From contig NZ_CP080521.1 in assembly GCF_019468565.1 (NCBI RefSeq), positions 7,068,001 to 7,132,000 of the forward strand: a stretch of DNA of 64,000 nucleotides, read 5' to 3'. Shown here piece after piece: positions 49,318 to 58,122 of the stretch. The translations under genes were made by a program, and so were the position numbers. Numbering within the stretch: position 1 is the first letter of the stretch; each line of letters opens with the position of its first letter. The notes below the pieces were generated by a model that worked only from the letters and a program-made list of their open reading frames with translations, searched no databases and was not told the origin of the DNA. The stretch comes from Pseudonocardia sp. DSM 110487 (GTDB taxonomy: Bacteria > Actinomycetota > Actinomycetes > Mycobacteriales > Pseudonocardiaceae).

Positions 49318-50822
49318 GAGGCACCGCCCGCGGTCCCTGAGTTCAGGGATGTGGCTTTCCTGAACGTCGGCTCGAGCCAACCCCGCTCCTCGAGCGCCAC
49401 CACCAGCCTGCCGTAGCCGTCCGTCAGCTCGTCCGCTCGGCCGGGATCCGGTTCGAACCTTCGTCGCATCCGCACCATCTCGGCGGCGGTGGCCGCGAGC
49501 CGTCCGGGCGCGGCCGCGGCGAGCACGGCCGAGCCGACCGCGGAGCCGGCGTGTTCCGGGACGGCGACCGGGCGCTGCAGCACGTCGGCGCGCAGCTGGG
49601 TCCACCAGTCGTTGTTGCTGGCCCCACCGGTGGCGATCACCGGGCCGGAGACGTCGGCGCCGAGCCCGGCGAGCACGTCGAACGCGAGCCGCTCGACGTA
49701 CGCGACGCCGTGCGCCACCCGCTGGAACCGGGTGGCCGGATCCGGGTCGGCCGGGCCGCCGATGTCGAACCCCTCCGCGCCGTCCGCGACGAACGGGAAC
49801 CGCTCCCCCCGGCCCGCCAGGGGGTAGGTGGCGCCCGCGGGAACCCCTCGCTCCCGCGCGCGCTCGGTCAGCGCGTCGAGGTCGGCGCCGGGGAGCTCGC
49901 TCGCGAGGACGCCCGCCCCCGTGCTGGACGCGCCGCCCGGCAGCCAGCCGCCGTCGGGGTTGCGGTGGCAGTACACGGCGCCGGACGGGTCGTGCAGCAG
50001 GTCGGGCGTCGAGCCCTTCAGCACCAGCGTGGTACCCAGCGCCGAGCACCACTGCCCCGGCGCAAGCGCGGCCGTGGCCACCTGCGCGGCACACCCGTCG
50101 GTCATCCCGGCGACGATCGGCGTGCCGGCGGGGATGCCCGTCTCCTCGGCGGCGGCCGCGGACACCGTGGCGACCCGCTCGCCGGGGGCCACCACGGGCG
50201 GCAGCAGCGCCGGGTCGATGCCCAGGCGGTCGAGCACGGCGGTCGGCCATGCGTCGCCGAGCAGGTCGTAGCCGGTCTTGAGCGCGTGGCTCCAGTCGGT
50301 GGGCACGGGGTGACCGGCGAGGCGCGCGCCGATGTGGTCGGCCTGGTGGGCGAGCCGGTGCCCCGCCGGCACGACATCCTCGGCCACGAGCCAGGCCACC
50401 TTCGGCAACGCCCAGCTCGCCTGCATCCGGTACCCGAGCGCGGTCCACAGCTCGGCGCCCTCGTCCTGGACGCGGACGGCCTCGGCGGCCGCTCGCCGGT
50501 CGTCGTACATCAGCGCGGGCCCTGCCGGGTTCCCCTGCGCGTCCTGGACGACGAGGGTGCCGGACGTCGAGTCGATGCTCACGCCGCCGACGGGCCGCTC
50601 GCCTCGCCCGGCGAGCGCGACGCGGGTGGCGAGGCAGGTGGTCCGCCACCAGTCGGCGGGGTCCTGCTCGTGCCGCCCATCGCCGCGCACGTCGTTACCC
50701 AGGGGCGCCGACCCGCTGCCGAGCACGGCGCCCGCGCCGTCCACGAGCACGGCGCGCACACCCTGTGTGCCGAGGTCGATCCCCACCCAGAGTGGGTCCT
50801 CGACGGGCGAGGGTTCGGGCAC
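49314..50822 (-). CDS. FGGY-family carbohydrate kinase (ribulokinase/xylulokinase-like)
   Basis: A 502-residue FGGY kinase. N-terminal DPLWVGIDLGTQGVRAVLVD, then SIDSTSGTLVVQD and ALMYDDRRAAAEAV, closer to D-ribulokinase/xylulokinase-like members than to glycerol kinase. ATP side: VIATGGASNNDWWTQLRADV. GTG at 50822 was chosen because AAGGAG lies seven bases upstream; a start 39 bases earlier is possible. Its end (FRKATSLNSG) is encoded by the dispersed hairpin repeat at 49341-49365. First gene of the leftward operon. Confidence 0.88.
   Translation of the reverse strand: MPEPSPVEDPLWVGIDLGTQGVRAVLVDGAGAVLGSGSAPLGNDVRGDGRHEQDPADWWRTTCLATRVALAGRGERPVGGVSIDSTSGTLVVQDAQGNPAGPALMYDDRRAAAEAVRVQDEGAELWTALGYRMQASWALPKVAWLVAEDVVPAGHRLAHQADHIGARLAGHPVPTDWSHALKTGYDLLGDAWPTAVLDRLGIDPALLPPVVAPGERVATVSAAAAEETGIPAGTPIVAGMTDGCAAQVATAALAPGQWCSALGTTLVLKGSTPDLLHDPSGAVYCHRNPDGGWLPGGASSTGAGVLASELPGADLDALTERARERGVPAGATYPLAGRGERFPFVADGAEGFDIGGPADPDPATRFQRVAHGVAYVERLAFDVLAGLGADVSGPVIATGGASNNDWWTQLRADVLQRPVAVPEHAGSAVGSAVLAAAAPGRLAATAAEMVRMRRRFEPDPGRADELTDGYGRLVVALEERGWLEPTFRKATSLNSGTAGGAS
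49341..49365. repeat. Dispersed hairpin repeat inside the kinase 3' end
   Basis: GTTCAGG-N11-CCTGAAC. Nineteen of twenty bases at 49346-49365 match 35515-35534 after icmF. Here the repeat lies within the coding end of the FGGY kinase rather than between genes. Confidence 0.7.
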
Positions 50823-50895
50823 CGGTGCTCCTTCGTTCGACGCAGCTGTGCGCGGCGACACAGTAAGACGGCCCTCATCTCACGTCAACACGTTG

Positions 50896-50982
50896 TTGTC
50901 ACACTGCGATCCGTGAAGTCCTGGCCGCCTCGGTGCAGTAGATCCAGAACTTCACACCGAAAGCAGCGTTGTTCACACCGAA
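50896..50982. promoter_or_regulatory. Repeated TTCACACCGAA boxes between the two sugar-operon arms
   Basis: TTCACACCGAA occurs at 50951-50961 and 50972-50982, exactly two helical turns apart (21 bases). A looser copy, TTGTCACACTG, is at 50896-50906. All lie in the 225-base gap between the divergent kinase and DeoR genes. Spacing and place fit cooperative binding of the DeoR-family regulator, controlling both arms. Confidence 0.6.
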
Positions 50983-51047
50983 GCTTGACGGATCCCGTTC
51001 GGCACGCTGTGATGCCAGTCGCAGCAGACCGGCGAAGGAGGCGAGCG

Positions 51048-51866
51048 GTGACAGAGCGGGAGGTGGACGCGCCCCGGACGCTCGGACCCGAGGGCCGCCA
51101 GGCCCGGATCACCGATCTCGTGCTCAGCACCGGCTCGGTGTCGGCACAGGAGCTCGCCGAGACTTTCGGCGTCTCGGTGATGACGATCCACCGCGACCTC
51201 GACGAGCTGCAGCGCCAGGGCGTGCTCCGCAAGGCCCGCGGCATCGCGACGGCGCAGCCCAGCGGCACCTTCGAGTCCAACGTCGAGTACCGGGCGAAGG
51301 CCAACATCGAGGCCAAGCGGCTCATCGCGCAGCACGCCTGCCGCCACGTCGAGCCCGGGATGTCGGTGCTCCTCGACGACTCCACGACCGCGCTGCAGAT
51401 GCTCCCCCACCTTGCAGCGCTCGCGCCGCTCACGGTCGCGACGAACTACCTCGCCGCACTCGTCGAGCTGGCCAAGGTGCGCGACGTGCAGGCGGTGGCC
51501 CTCGGCGGGCACTACGACGTGCAGCACGACTCGTTCCTCGGGTCCACCTGCGTCGACGCGGTGCAGTCCATGCGCTTCGACGCCGCGTTCGTCAGCACGT
51601 CCGCCGTGAGCGGCGGCTACGCCTTCCACCAAGAGGACAAGATCGTCACGGTGAAGCGCGCGATGGTGGACGTCGCCACCCGCAGTCACCTGCTCATCGA
51701 CCACACGAAGCTCACCCGCAGCGCCCTGCACCGGCTGCTGCCCCTGCACCGGTTCACGACCGTCGTCGTCGACGCCGGCGTCACCCCCCGCGACCTGGCC
51801 GCGCTGCGCGAGAACGACGTGCTCGTCGAGGTCGCGAGCACTGCCGTTGCGAGTAATGCCGATTGA
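51048..51866 (+). CDS. DeoR-family transcriptional regulator
   Basis: A 272-residue DeoR/GlpR-type repressor. HTH: GSVSAQELAETFGVSVMTIH then RDLDELQRQGVLRKARG. The C-terminal sugar-phosphate-sensing domain includes LLDDSTTALQMLP, VALGGHYDVQHDSFLG and LLIDHTKLTRSALHRL. GTG start with GAAGGAGG upstream. It faces the transport/kinase arm and heads the catabolic arm, so it probably represses both until a phosphorylated intermediate appears. Confidence 0.9.
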   Translation: MTEREVDAPRTLGPEGRQARITDLVLSTGSVSAQELAETFGVSVMTIHRDLDELQRQGVLRKARGIATAQPSGTFESNVEYRAKANIEAKRLIAQHACRHVEPGMSVLLDDSTTALQMLPHLAALAPLTVATNYLAALVELAKVRDVQAVALGGHYDVQHDSFLGSTCVDAVQSMRFDAAFVSTSAVSGGYAFHQEDKIVTVKRAMVDVATRSHLLIDHTKLTRSALHRLLPLHRFTTVVVDAGVTPRDLAALRENDVLVEVASTAVASNAD

Positions 51867-51877
51867 GAGGATCGCCC

Positions 51878-52525
51878 ATGCTCCTGTACGACGAACGCGT
51901 CCAGCTGGTGGAGTACTGCCGCCGGATGCAGGCCGACGACCTCACGGTCGGCACATCGGGCAACCTGTCGGTCCGCTCGGGGGACCACGTCGCGATCACC
52001 CCGAGCGGCGCGGCCTACGAGGACCTCACCCCCGAGTCGATCTGCGTGATCGACCTGGACGGCAACAGCGTCGAGGACGGATTGGAGCCCTCCTCGGAGG
52101 TGCCGATGCACACGTCGGTCTACAAGGCCACCGACGCGCAGGCCGTGGTGCACACCCACCCGCTCTACGCGAGCACGCTCTCCGCGGTGGTCGACGAGCT
52201 GCCAGCCGTGCACTACATGGTCGCGCTGCTCGGCGGCCCGGTCCGCGTCGCCCCGTACGCGACGTTCGGCAGCCCGGAGCTGGCCGACAACAGCATCAAG
52301 GCCATGGAAGGCCGCTTCGGCGCCATCCTGCAGAACCACGGCGCCACCACCTACGGCGACAGCCTCGCGAAGGCCTACACGCGCAGCGTCTACCTCGAGT
52401 GGGTCTGCCAGATGTACTACCAGGCGAAGCTGCTCGGGCAGCCGAACATCCTGCCCGATGAGGAGATCGCCCGCGTCGCGGAGAAGCTGACCACCTACGG
52501 GCAGACGGTACCGAGCTCGTCATGA
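51878..52525 (+). CDS. Class II aldolase (fuculose-phosphate-aldolase-like)
   Basis: A 215-residue class II aldolase/adducin family protein. Zinc ligands are the two His of VVHTHPLYAST and a later His in AILQNHGATTYG. The catalytic Glu is in LEPSSEVPMHTSVYK. TVGTSGNLSVRSGDHVAITP binds the phosphate. ATG 51878 with GAGAGGA upstream is preferred over a start 15 bases earlier. Expected reaction: reversible cleavage of a ketose phosphate to glycerone phosphate and an aldehyde. Overlaps the next kinase by four bases. Confidence 0.9.
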   Translation: MLLYDERVQLVEYCRRMQADDLTVGTSGNLSVRSGDHVAITPSGAAYEDLTPESICVIDLDGNSVEDGLEPSSEVPMHTSVYKATDAQAVVHTHPLYASTLSAVVDELPAVHYMVALLGGPVRVAPYATFGSPELADNSIKAMEGRFGAILQNHGATTYGDSLAKAYTRSVYLEWVCQMYYQAKLLGQPNILPDEEIARVAEKLTTYGQTVPSSS

Positions 52526-53991
52526 CACGCACCTGGCTCGGCATCGACGCCGGGACGTCGGTGGTGAAGGCCGCCCTCTTCGACGACGAGGGCGAGGCCC
52601 TCGCCATCGCGGGCCGACCCCTCGAACTCGTCCACGCCGCCGACGACGGGGTGGAGCAGGACCTCGAAGCGATCGTGGCGGCGATCGCGGACGTCACGCG
52701 CGAAGTCTCGGCGGGGCGCACCCCGCACGTCGTCGCGATCACCGGCCAGGGCGACGGCTGCTGGGTCACCGACGAGTCCGGCCGAGCGGTGCGGCCCGCG
52801 CTCTCCTGGCTGGACGGCCGGGCGGGTGAGCTCCTCGGCCGGTGGAACGCCGACGGCGTGACCGAGCGCATCTTCCGCGTCAACGGAACCACGGTCTTCC
52901 CCGGCGCGCCCGGCCCGCTGCTGGCATGGCTCGACACGCACGAGCCCGACGTCCTGGACCGGGCCACCACGGCGGGGGCCTGCAAGGACGCCGTGTTCAC
53001 CCAACTGACCGGCGAGCGCGCCACCGACCCGAGCGACAGCTCGCTGCCCTTCGGCGACGGCACCGGCACCGGCTACAGCGACGTCGCCCTCGACGCGATG
53101 GGGCTGACCCACCGCCGCGACCTGCTCGCGCCGATCGCCGTGGTCCCCCAGGCGCCGCTGTCCAGCGCGGGTGCCCAGCTCCTGGGCCTGCCCGCGGGGA
53201 CTCCGATCAGCTCGGGACCGTTCGACTTCCCCGCGTGTGCGCGCGGCGGTGGCGTCCGCGCGATCGGCGACGCGCTGCTGATCGTCGGCACCACGCTCGG
53301 CTGCATGGTCCATGTCGACCGCCTCGCCACCGACGGCGATCCCGCCGGGTTCTCGGTGGCCACGGGCGAGCCGGGCCGCTGGCTGCGGGCGATGCCGGCG
53401 ATGGTCGGCACGGCGTCGATGGACTGGATGTTGCAGACCCTCGGCCTCGGCGTCGACGCGATCGACGCCGCTCTCGCGGTCAGCCCGCCCGGCGCGGGCG
53501 GCGTCGAGGTGCTGCCCTACTTCGCGACGTCGGGCGAGCGGGCCCCGTTCGTCGACCCGCACGCGTCCGGGCAGGTCACGGGTGTGCGGCTGACCACCAC
53601 CCGGGACGACCTGTTGCGGGCGATGTGCGAGGGCCTCGCGTACGCGGCCCGGCACTGCTTCGACGCGGCCGGTGGGGCCACGCGGATCGTCGCGTGCGGG
53701 GGTGGCACGCGGTCGCGGCCATGGCTGCAGGTGTTCGCCGACGTGCTCGGCGTGCCCCTCGAACTCGCCCGCACCCCGGAGGTCGGGGCTCGTGGCGCCG
53801 TGCTCGCCGCGGCCGCCGCCCGCGGCGAGGACCTCGATGTCGAGACCTGGACGGCCGCGGAGGACGTCGTGGAACCGGATCCCGCCCGCCAGTCGCGCTA
53901 CGCAGACGGCTACGCCCGCTACCTCGACCATGTGAAGGCCGCGCGGCCGTTCTGGGCCACGCGGCAGGCGTCCGCGGCGGTGGCGACGTGA
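52522..53991 (+). CDS. FGGY-family carbohydrate kinase, second copy
   Basis: A 489-residue FGGY kinase: WLGIDAGTSVVKAALFDDEG, AITGQGDGCWVTDESGRAVR, ALSWLDGRAGELLGRW, and ATP side RIVACGGGTRSRPWLQVFAD. It resembles L-xylulokinase/erythritol-kinase-like members. It is distinct from the kinase at 49314. Start and stop overlap the aldolase (ATGA) and GlpD-like gene (GTGA). Likely phosphorylates the imported polyol before oxidation by the GlpD-like enzyme. Confidence 0.88.
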   Translation: MTRTWLGIDAGTSVVKAALFDDEGEALAIAGRPLELVHAADDGVEQDLEAIVAAIADVTREVSAGRTPHVVAITGQGDGCWVTDESGRAVRPALSWLDGRAGELLGRWNADGVTERIFRVNGTTVFPGAPGPLLAWLDTHEPDVLDRATTAGACKDAVFTQLTGERATDPSDSSLPFGDGTGTGYSDVALDAMGLTHRRDLLAPIAVVPQAPLSSAGAQLLGLPAGTPISSGPFDFPACARGGGVRAIGDALLIVGTTLGCMVHVDRLATDGDPAGFSVATGEPGRWLRAMPAMVGTASMDWMLQTLGLGVDAIDAALAVSPPGAGGVEVLPYFATSGERAPFVDPHASGQVTGVRLTTTRDDLLRAMCEGLAYAARHCFDAAGGATRIVACGGGTRSRPWLQVFADVLGVPLELARTPEVGARGAVLAAAAARGEDLDVETWTAAEDVVEPDPARQSRYADGYARYLDHVKAARPFWATRQASAAVAT

Positions 53992-55691
53992 CCGCCGACC
54001 TCTCCCCCGCAGGCCGGGAGGCCGCGCTCGCGGCCGCGAAGGGCGGCACCTTCGACGTCGCCGTGGTCGGCGGCGGCGTCACCGGTGCCGGCGTCGCGCT
54101 CGACGCCGCGGCGCGCGGCCTGTCGGTCGTGCTGCTCGAGGCAGGCGACCTGGCGTCGGGCACGTCGTCCCGGTCCGGCAAGACCGTGCACGGCGGGCTG
54201 CGCTACCTCGAGCAGCTCAACTTCGCGCTCGTCGCGGAAGCGTTGCACGAGCGCGACCTGATGGTGCGCACGCTCGCCCCGCACCTGGTCACGCCCGAGC
54301 CGTTCCTGTTCCCGCTGACGAAGCGCTGGGAGCGGCCCTACATCGGCGCGGGCGTGCTGCTCTACGACCTGATGGCGGCCGCTGGGCGCACCGGTGGGCG
54401 CGGCGGCGTGCCGCACCACCGCCACCTGACGCGGCGCGGCGCGCTGCGCGAGGCGCCCGGCCTCGACCCGCGCGTCGTCACCGGAGCGCTGCAGTACTAC
54501 GACGGCCGCATGGACGACGCGCGGCACACGCTCGCCGTCGCCAGGACGGCCGCCGCGCACGGGGCCGTGGTGCTCAGCCATGCGCCGGTGGTGGACGTGC
54601 TGCGGGACGGTCCACGGGTCACCGGCGTGTCCGTCGAGGCGTCCGGCAGTCGGTTCGACGTCACGGCGTCGGTGGTGGTCAACGCGGCCGGGGTGTGGGC
54701 GGCCGACGTCCAGGCGATGGCCGGCCCGCCGACCTTCGCGGTGCAGCCGGCCAAGGGCGTGCACCTGCTGGTGGACCAGGGCGCGTTCGACTCGCGGACG
54801 GGCATCCTCGCCCGCGCCGAGGACTCCGTGATCATCCTGCGGAAGTGGTTCGGGCACTGGCTGCTCGGCACCACCGACACGGCGTACGACGGGGACCGAC
54901 GCGCGCCGACCGTGGCGCGGGAGGACGTCGACTACCTGCTGCGCAACGTCAACCGCTACCTCGCCCGCCCGCTCTCCCGCGACGACGTGCTCGGCACGTT
55001 CGCCGGGCTGCGCCCGCTCCTCGCGCCGGTCGCTCGTGATGCCGCCACGACGTCGGCGCTCTCACGCGATCACACCGTGATCGAGGAACCCGCCGGGATG
55101 GTCACGGTCGTCGGCGGCAAGTACACGACGTACCGGCGGATGGCGCGCGACGCCGTCGACGCGGTCGGCAGGGCTCTCGGCCACACCCTTCCGCCGTCCC
55201 CGACCGCCGGCCTCCCGCTCGTGGGGGCAGCGGGCTGGCAGGCGGTGGCCAACCGCGTGCCTCGGCTCGCCGCGGAGTACGGCGTCCCGGAGGAGCACGT
55301 GCGCCGGATGCTCCACCGCTACGGCGACGAGCTCCCGGACGTCCTCGCCCCGATCCGCACCGAGCCCGCGCTGGGCCGCCCGCTCCCCGGAGCCGATGGC
55401 TACCTGCCGGTGGAGTTCCAGCGGGCCGTCACGCACGAGGGCGCCCTCACGCTCGTCGACGTGCTGCACCGTCGCACGCACCTGGCGATCGAGCGCACGG
55501 ACGCCGGGCTGCCCGCGGCCCCGGCCGTCGCCGCCCTGCTCGCCCCGCTGCTGGGCTGGGACGCGGACCGGCAGGCGCTGGAGGTGGCGGCGTACCGGGC
55601 GGAGGTGGAACGCGACCGGGCGGGCCTCGCGGCGGAGCAGCCGCGTGCGCCGGTCGACGGTGGAGCGAGCGGCACGATCGCTCGCACCTAG
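53988..55691 (+). CDS. GlpD-like FAD-dependent polyol-phosphate dehydrogenase
   Basis: A 567-residue glycerol-3-phosphate-dehydrogenase-family flavoprotein. FAD loop: FDVAVVGGGVTGAGVALDAA; then LASGTSSRSGKTVHGGLRYL, typical of GlpD/EryB. GHWLLGTTDTAYDGDRRAPT and VTVVGGKYTTYRRMARDAVD follow, with a helical C-terminal domain. GTG start coupled to the kinase. True GlpD oxidises glycerol-3-phosphate; next to this kinase and an aldolase it may oxidise another polyol phosphate. Electrons probably go to the quinone pool at the membrane. Confidence 0.9.
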   Translation: MTADLSPAGREAALAAAKGGTFDVAVVGGGVTGAGVALDAAARGLSVVLLEAGDLASGTSSRSGKTVHGGLRYLEQLNFALVAEALHERDLMVRTLAPHLVTPEPFLFPLTKRWERPYIGAGVLLYDLMAAAGRTGGRGGVPHHRHLTRRGALREAPGLDPRVVTGALQYYDGRMDDARHTLAVARTAAAHGAVVLSHAPVVDVLRDGPRVTGVSVEASGSRFDVTASVVVNAAGVWAADVQAMAGPPTFAVQPAKGVHLLVDQGAFDSRTGILARAEDSVIILRKWFGHWLLGTTDTAYDGDRRAPTVAREDVDYLLRNVNRYLARPLSRDDVLGTFAGLRPLLAPVARDAATTSALSRDHTVIEEPAGMVTVVGGKYTTYRRMARDAVDAVGRALGHTLPPSPTAGLPLVGAAGWQAVANRVPRLAAEYGVPEEHVRRMLHRYGDELPDVLAPIRTEPALGRPLPGADGYLPVEFQRAVTHEGALTLVDVLHRRTHLAIERTDAGLPAAPAVAALLAPLLGWDADRQALEVAAYRAEVERDRAGLAAEQPRAPVDGGASGTIART

Positions 55692-55972
55692 TGCGGTGAC
55701 CACGGTCGTTCCCCGGGTCTGGTCGGGCGGGGTGGTTGTGGGGGCCTCCGGTGGCGCCGCGCCCTCTTCAAGCCGAGGCTGCAGGGCCTCCGGTGGCGCC
55801 GCGCAGTGTGCGGGGCCGCCCCTCCCAGGTCAAGGGCGCTCCGCGTCGCTTCGCGATCGCTGCGCGACCCTGACCTGCGAACCTCTGCGACCCCTCTGGG
55901 CAGTAGCACGGGCAGGCCAAGGGCCTGCCCAGATGGGCGCGCGGCGCCACCGGAGGCGGTTCTGACGGACAT

Positions 55973-56033
55973 GATCGAGGCTTCGGCGCGTTCTCGGGCG
56001 AAAATGACCCGGGAACGCGCCGAAACACCGATC
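55973..56033. terminator. Long hairpin, possible terminator or dispersed repeat
   Basis: The left arm GATCGAGGCTTCGGCGCGTT plus CTCGGG pairs, with few mismatches, with CCCGGGAACGCGCCGAAACA plus CCGATC across an AT-richer loop of about nine bases. It lies about 280 bases after the GlpD-like gene. It could stop transcription from either side, or be a mobile palindromic repeat. Confidence 0.55.
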
Positions 56034-56178
56034 AAGAGGCCACGACGGCCCCAGCAGGGGCGGCATCCCAGGCGACCGCGGGCATGATCGGCCCGAGATG
56101 TGCCTCACGGCCCGCGCAGAGGCGATGGTGCGCATCTCGGAATGATCAGCGCCGGTCACGCACCCGTTCTCGGCCCAC

Positions 56179-56198
56179 GCGACCCGTCGACGGGTCGC
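56179..56198. repeat. Perfect 20-base palindrome inside a larger stem
   Basis: GCGACCCGTC is followed at once by its exact complement. Outer arms CACGCACCCGTT (56157-56168) and AACGGGGTGCGTG (56208-56220) extend the structure to about 64 bases, giving a nested double hairpin. Function unknown; it belongs to the cluster of palindromes in this gap. Confidence 0.6.
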
Positions 56199-56346
56199 AT
56201 GACCCGAAACGGGGTGCGTGAGCGGACACCGGGTGCGCGACGGCATCACATGCCCGAGACACCGGCCGCCTGGCGGCGGGCGCCGTGAGCACCGGTTCGG
56301 GAGTGGTGCGCGGACATCCGGCGGAGCAACGTGAGACCGGGCCGCG

Positions 56347-57066
56347 TCAGCCTCGCCTTCTGTCTGGGATCATCACGACCCGGCCCGCCGCCGAGTTGTC
56401 ACGCACGAGGTCCACGACGGCGTCGGCGACCTCGTCCATCGGCACCGGGATCGGCGCCGCGGCCAGCTCAGCCGGCGTCATCGCGGCGAGCTCGGCCTCG
56501 GCGCGCTCCGTCGCGATCCAGCCCGGGACCACGCAGTTGACCCGGACCCCGGACAGCGAGCTGGCCGCGGTGGTGAACCGGACCAGTCCCGCCTTCGCCG
56601 CGGCGTACTCCGGCGACTGGTACGACCCGGTGCCGACGCCAGCGCTCGAAGCGATGTTGACGACCACGCCGCCGCCGGAGGTGCGCATTGGCTCCAGCGC
56701 GAGCTGGGTGGCGCGCATCGCGCTGGTCAGGTTGAGCTCGAGCTTCGCGGCCCACGTCGCGGCGGGCGCATCGGGGAAGTGTGGGCCGATGTGCCCGCCG
56801 CCCCCGGCGTTGTTGACCAGGACGTGGAGGTCGCCGAACCGGTCGACCGCCGTCGCGATCATCGCCGAGAGGTGCTCGTCGCAGCGCACGTCGACCGGCA
56901 CGAACGCCGCGGCCGGGCCGATCAGCTCGGCGGTGCGGGCGCCGTTCGCCTCGTCGATGTCGGCGACCACGACGGCGGACCCCTCCGCGCCGAGCCGTCT
57001 GGCGAGCGCACGGCCGATCCCGACCGCCGCTCCTGTGACAACCGCGACCTTCCCCGTCAGCTCCAT
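56347..57066 (-). CDS. Short-chain dehydrogenase/reductase
   Basis: A 239-residue classical SDR. Cofactor loop TGAAVGIGRALARRL; NAD-type Asp in VVVADIDEANG; NNAGGGG; catalytic Ser in VNIASSAGVGTG and Tyr-Lys in YAAAKAGLVRF. It lies 34 bases downstream of acdS on the same strand, so it may be part of that operon. Substrate unknown. Confidence 0.88.
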   Translation of the reverse strand: MELTGKVAVVTGAAVGIGRALARRLGAEGSAVVVADIDEANGARTAELIGPAAAFVPVDVRCDEHLSAMIATAVDRFGDLHVLVNNAGGGGHIGPHFPDAPAATWAAKLELNLTSAMRATQLALEPMRTSGGGVVVNIASSAGVGTGSYQSPEYAAAKAGLVRFTTAASSLSGVRVNCVVPGWIATERAEAELAAMTPAELAAAPIPVPMDEVADAVVDLVRDNSAAGRVVMIPDRRRG

Positions 57067-57100
57067 CCACCCATGCTGAGCCCGGGCACCGACACCTCTG

Positions 57101-58111
57101 TCAGTCCACCAGTGCGCTGTAGCCGTTCAAGGCGGGTTGGCCGCCAAGGTGGGCGTAGAGCACGGTCGAGTCCGCCGCGATCTCACCACGGGACACGAGG
57201 TCGATGAGCCCGGCCATCGACTTCCCCTCGTACACCGGGTCGGTGATCATGCCCTCGGCGCGGGCGGCCAGCTTCATGGCATCGATCGTCGTGTCGTCGG
57301 GGATGCCGTAGATGCCGGCGTGGTAGCGCTCGTCGAGCAGGATCTCGTCGTCGCCGAGCTCGCGCTCGACCCCGATGAGCGCCGCCGTGTTGCGGGCGAT
57401 CCGCGCGATCTGGTCCCAGGTCTCCTTCGGCTTGGCCGAACCGTCGATGCCGAGCACTCGCCTCGGCCTGCCACCGAGCGCGGCGAAGCCGGCAATCATG
57501 CCGGCCTGCGTGCTCCCGGTCACCGAGCACACGATGATGGTGTCGAAGAAGACCCCGAGCTGACGCTCCTGCTCGGCGACCTCGAACGCCCAGTTCGCGA
57601 AGCCGAGCCCGCCGAGGCGGTGGTCGGAGGCGCCTGCGGGGATCGGGTACGGCTTGCCCCCGCGTTCCTCGATCTCGGTGAGGGCCTGCTGCCAGCTCTC
57701 CTTGAAGCCGATGCCGAACCCGGCCTTCACCAGCCGGACATCCGCGCCTGCAAGGCGGGACAGCAGGATGTTGCCGACCTTGTCGTACACCGCGTCGGGC
57801 CAGTCCACCCAGCTCTCCTGGACGAGCACGCACTTCATCCCGACGCGGGCCGCCACGGCGGCGACCTGACGGGTGTGGTTGGACTGCACGCCGCCGATCG
57901 ACACGAGCGTGTCGCAGCCCTTGGCGAGCGCATCCGCGACGAGGTACTCCAGCTTGCGGGTCTTGTTGCCGCCGTAGGCGATGCCGGAGTTGCAGTCCTC
58001 CCGCTTCGCCCAGATCTCGGCCCCGCCGAGGTGCGCGGTGAGCCGGTCGAGCCGGTGCACGGGGGACGGGCCGAACAGCAGCGGGTAGCGGTCGAAATCG
58101 TCGAGTGACAA
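57101..58111 (-). CDS. acdS: 1-aminocyclopropane-1-carboxylate deaminase
   Basis: A 336-residue PLP enzyme that turns ACC, the ethylene precursor, into 2-oxobutyrate and ammonia. PLP Lys50 is in GIAYGGNKTRKLEYLVADAL. SIGGVQSNHTRQVAAVAA is conserved. Residues separating ACC deaminase from D-cysteine desulfhydrase are present: Tyr-Glu in DPVYEGKSMAGL and Leu in LYAHLGGQPALNGY. The start is TTG at 58111 with GGAGGA upstream; it places the PLP lysine one short of Lys51 in Pseudomonas, supporting it. It is third in an operon with a transporter and a peptidase. Confidence 0.92.
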   Translation of the reverse strand: MSLDDFDRYPLLFGPSPVHRLDRLTAHLGGAEIWAKREDCNSGIAYGGNKTRKLEYLVADALAKGCDTLVSIGGVQSNHTRQVAAVAARVGMKCVLVQESWVDWPDAVYDKVGNILLSRLAGADVRLVKAGFGIGFKESWQQALTEIEERGGKPYPIPAGASDHRLGGLGFANWAFEVAEQERQLGVFFDTIIVCSVTGSTQAGMIAGFAALGGRPRRVLGIDGSAKPKETWDQIARIARNTAALIGVERELGDDEILLDERYHAGIYGIPDDTTIDAMKLAARAEGMITDPVYEGKSMAGLIDLVSRGEIAADSTVLYAHLGGQPALNGYSALVD

Positions 58112-58122
58112 GGTTTCCTCCG

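Larger units (their letters stand above)
55692..56346. other. Gene-free, palindrome-rich region
   Basis: No supported gene in 655 bases between convergent genes. It contains two direct copies of GGGCCTCCGGTGGCGCCGC (55742-55762 and 55784-55804 including flanks) and a reverse copy at 55939-55957. It also has a 26-arm hairpin at 55973-56033 (TTCGGCGCGTTC arms around GAAAATGA) and a nested structure at 56157-56220 around the 20-base perfect palindrome at 56179-56198 (half GCGACCCGTC). Some of these probably end transcription from both sides. Confidence 0.65.

Noticed and set aside
48656..49324. Long N-terminal extension of the solute-binding protein
   Set aside because: The Tat/lipobox signal begins at 48655; upstream residues are the shadow of the histidine phosphatase gene.
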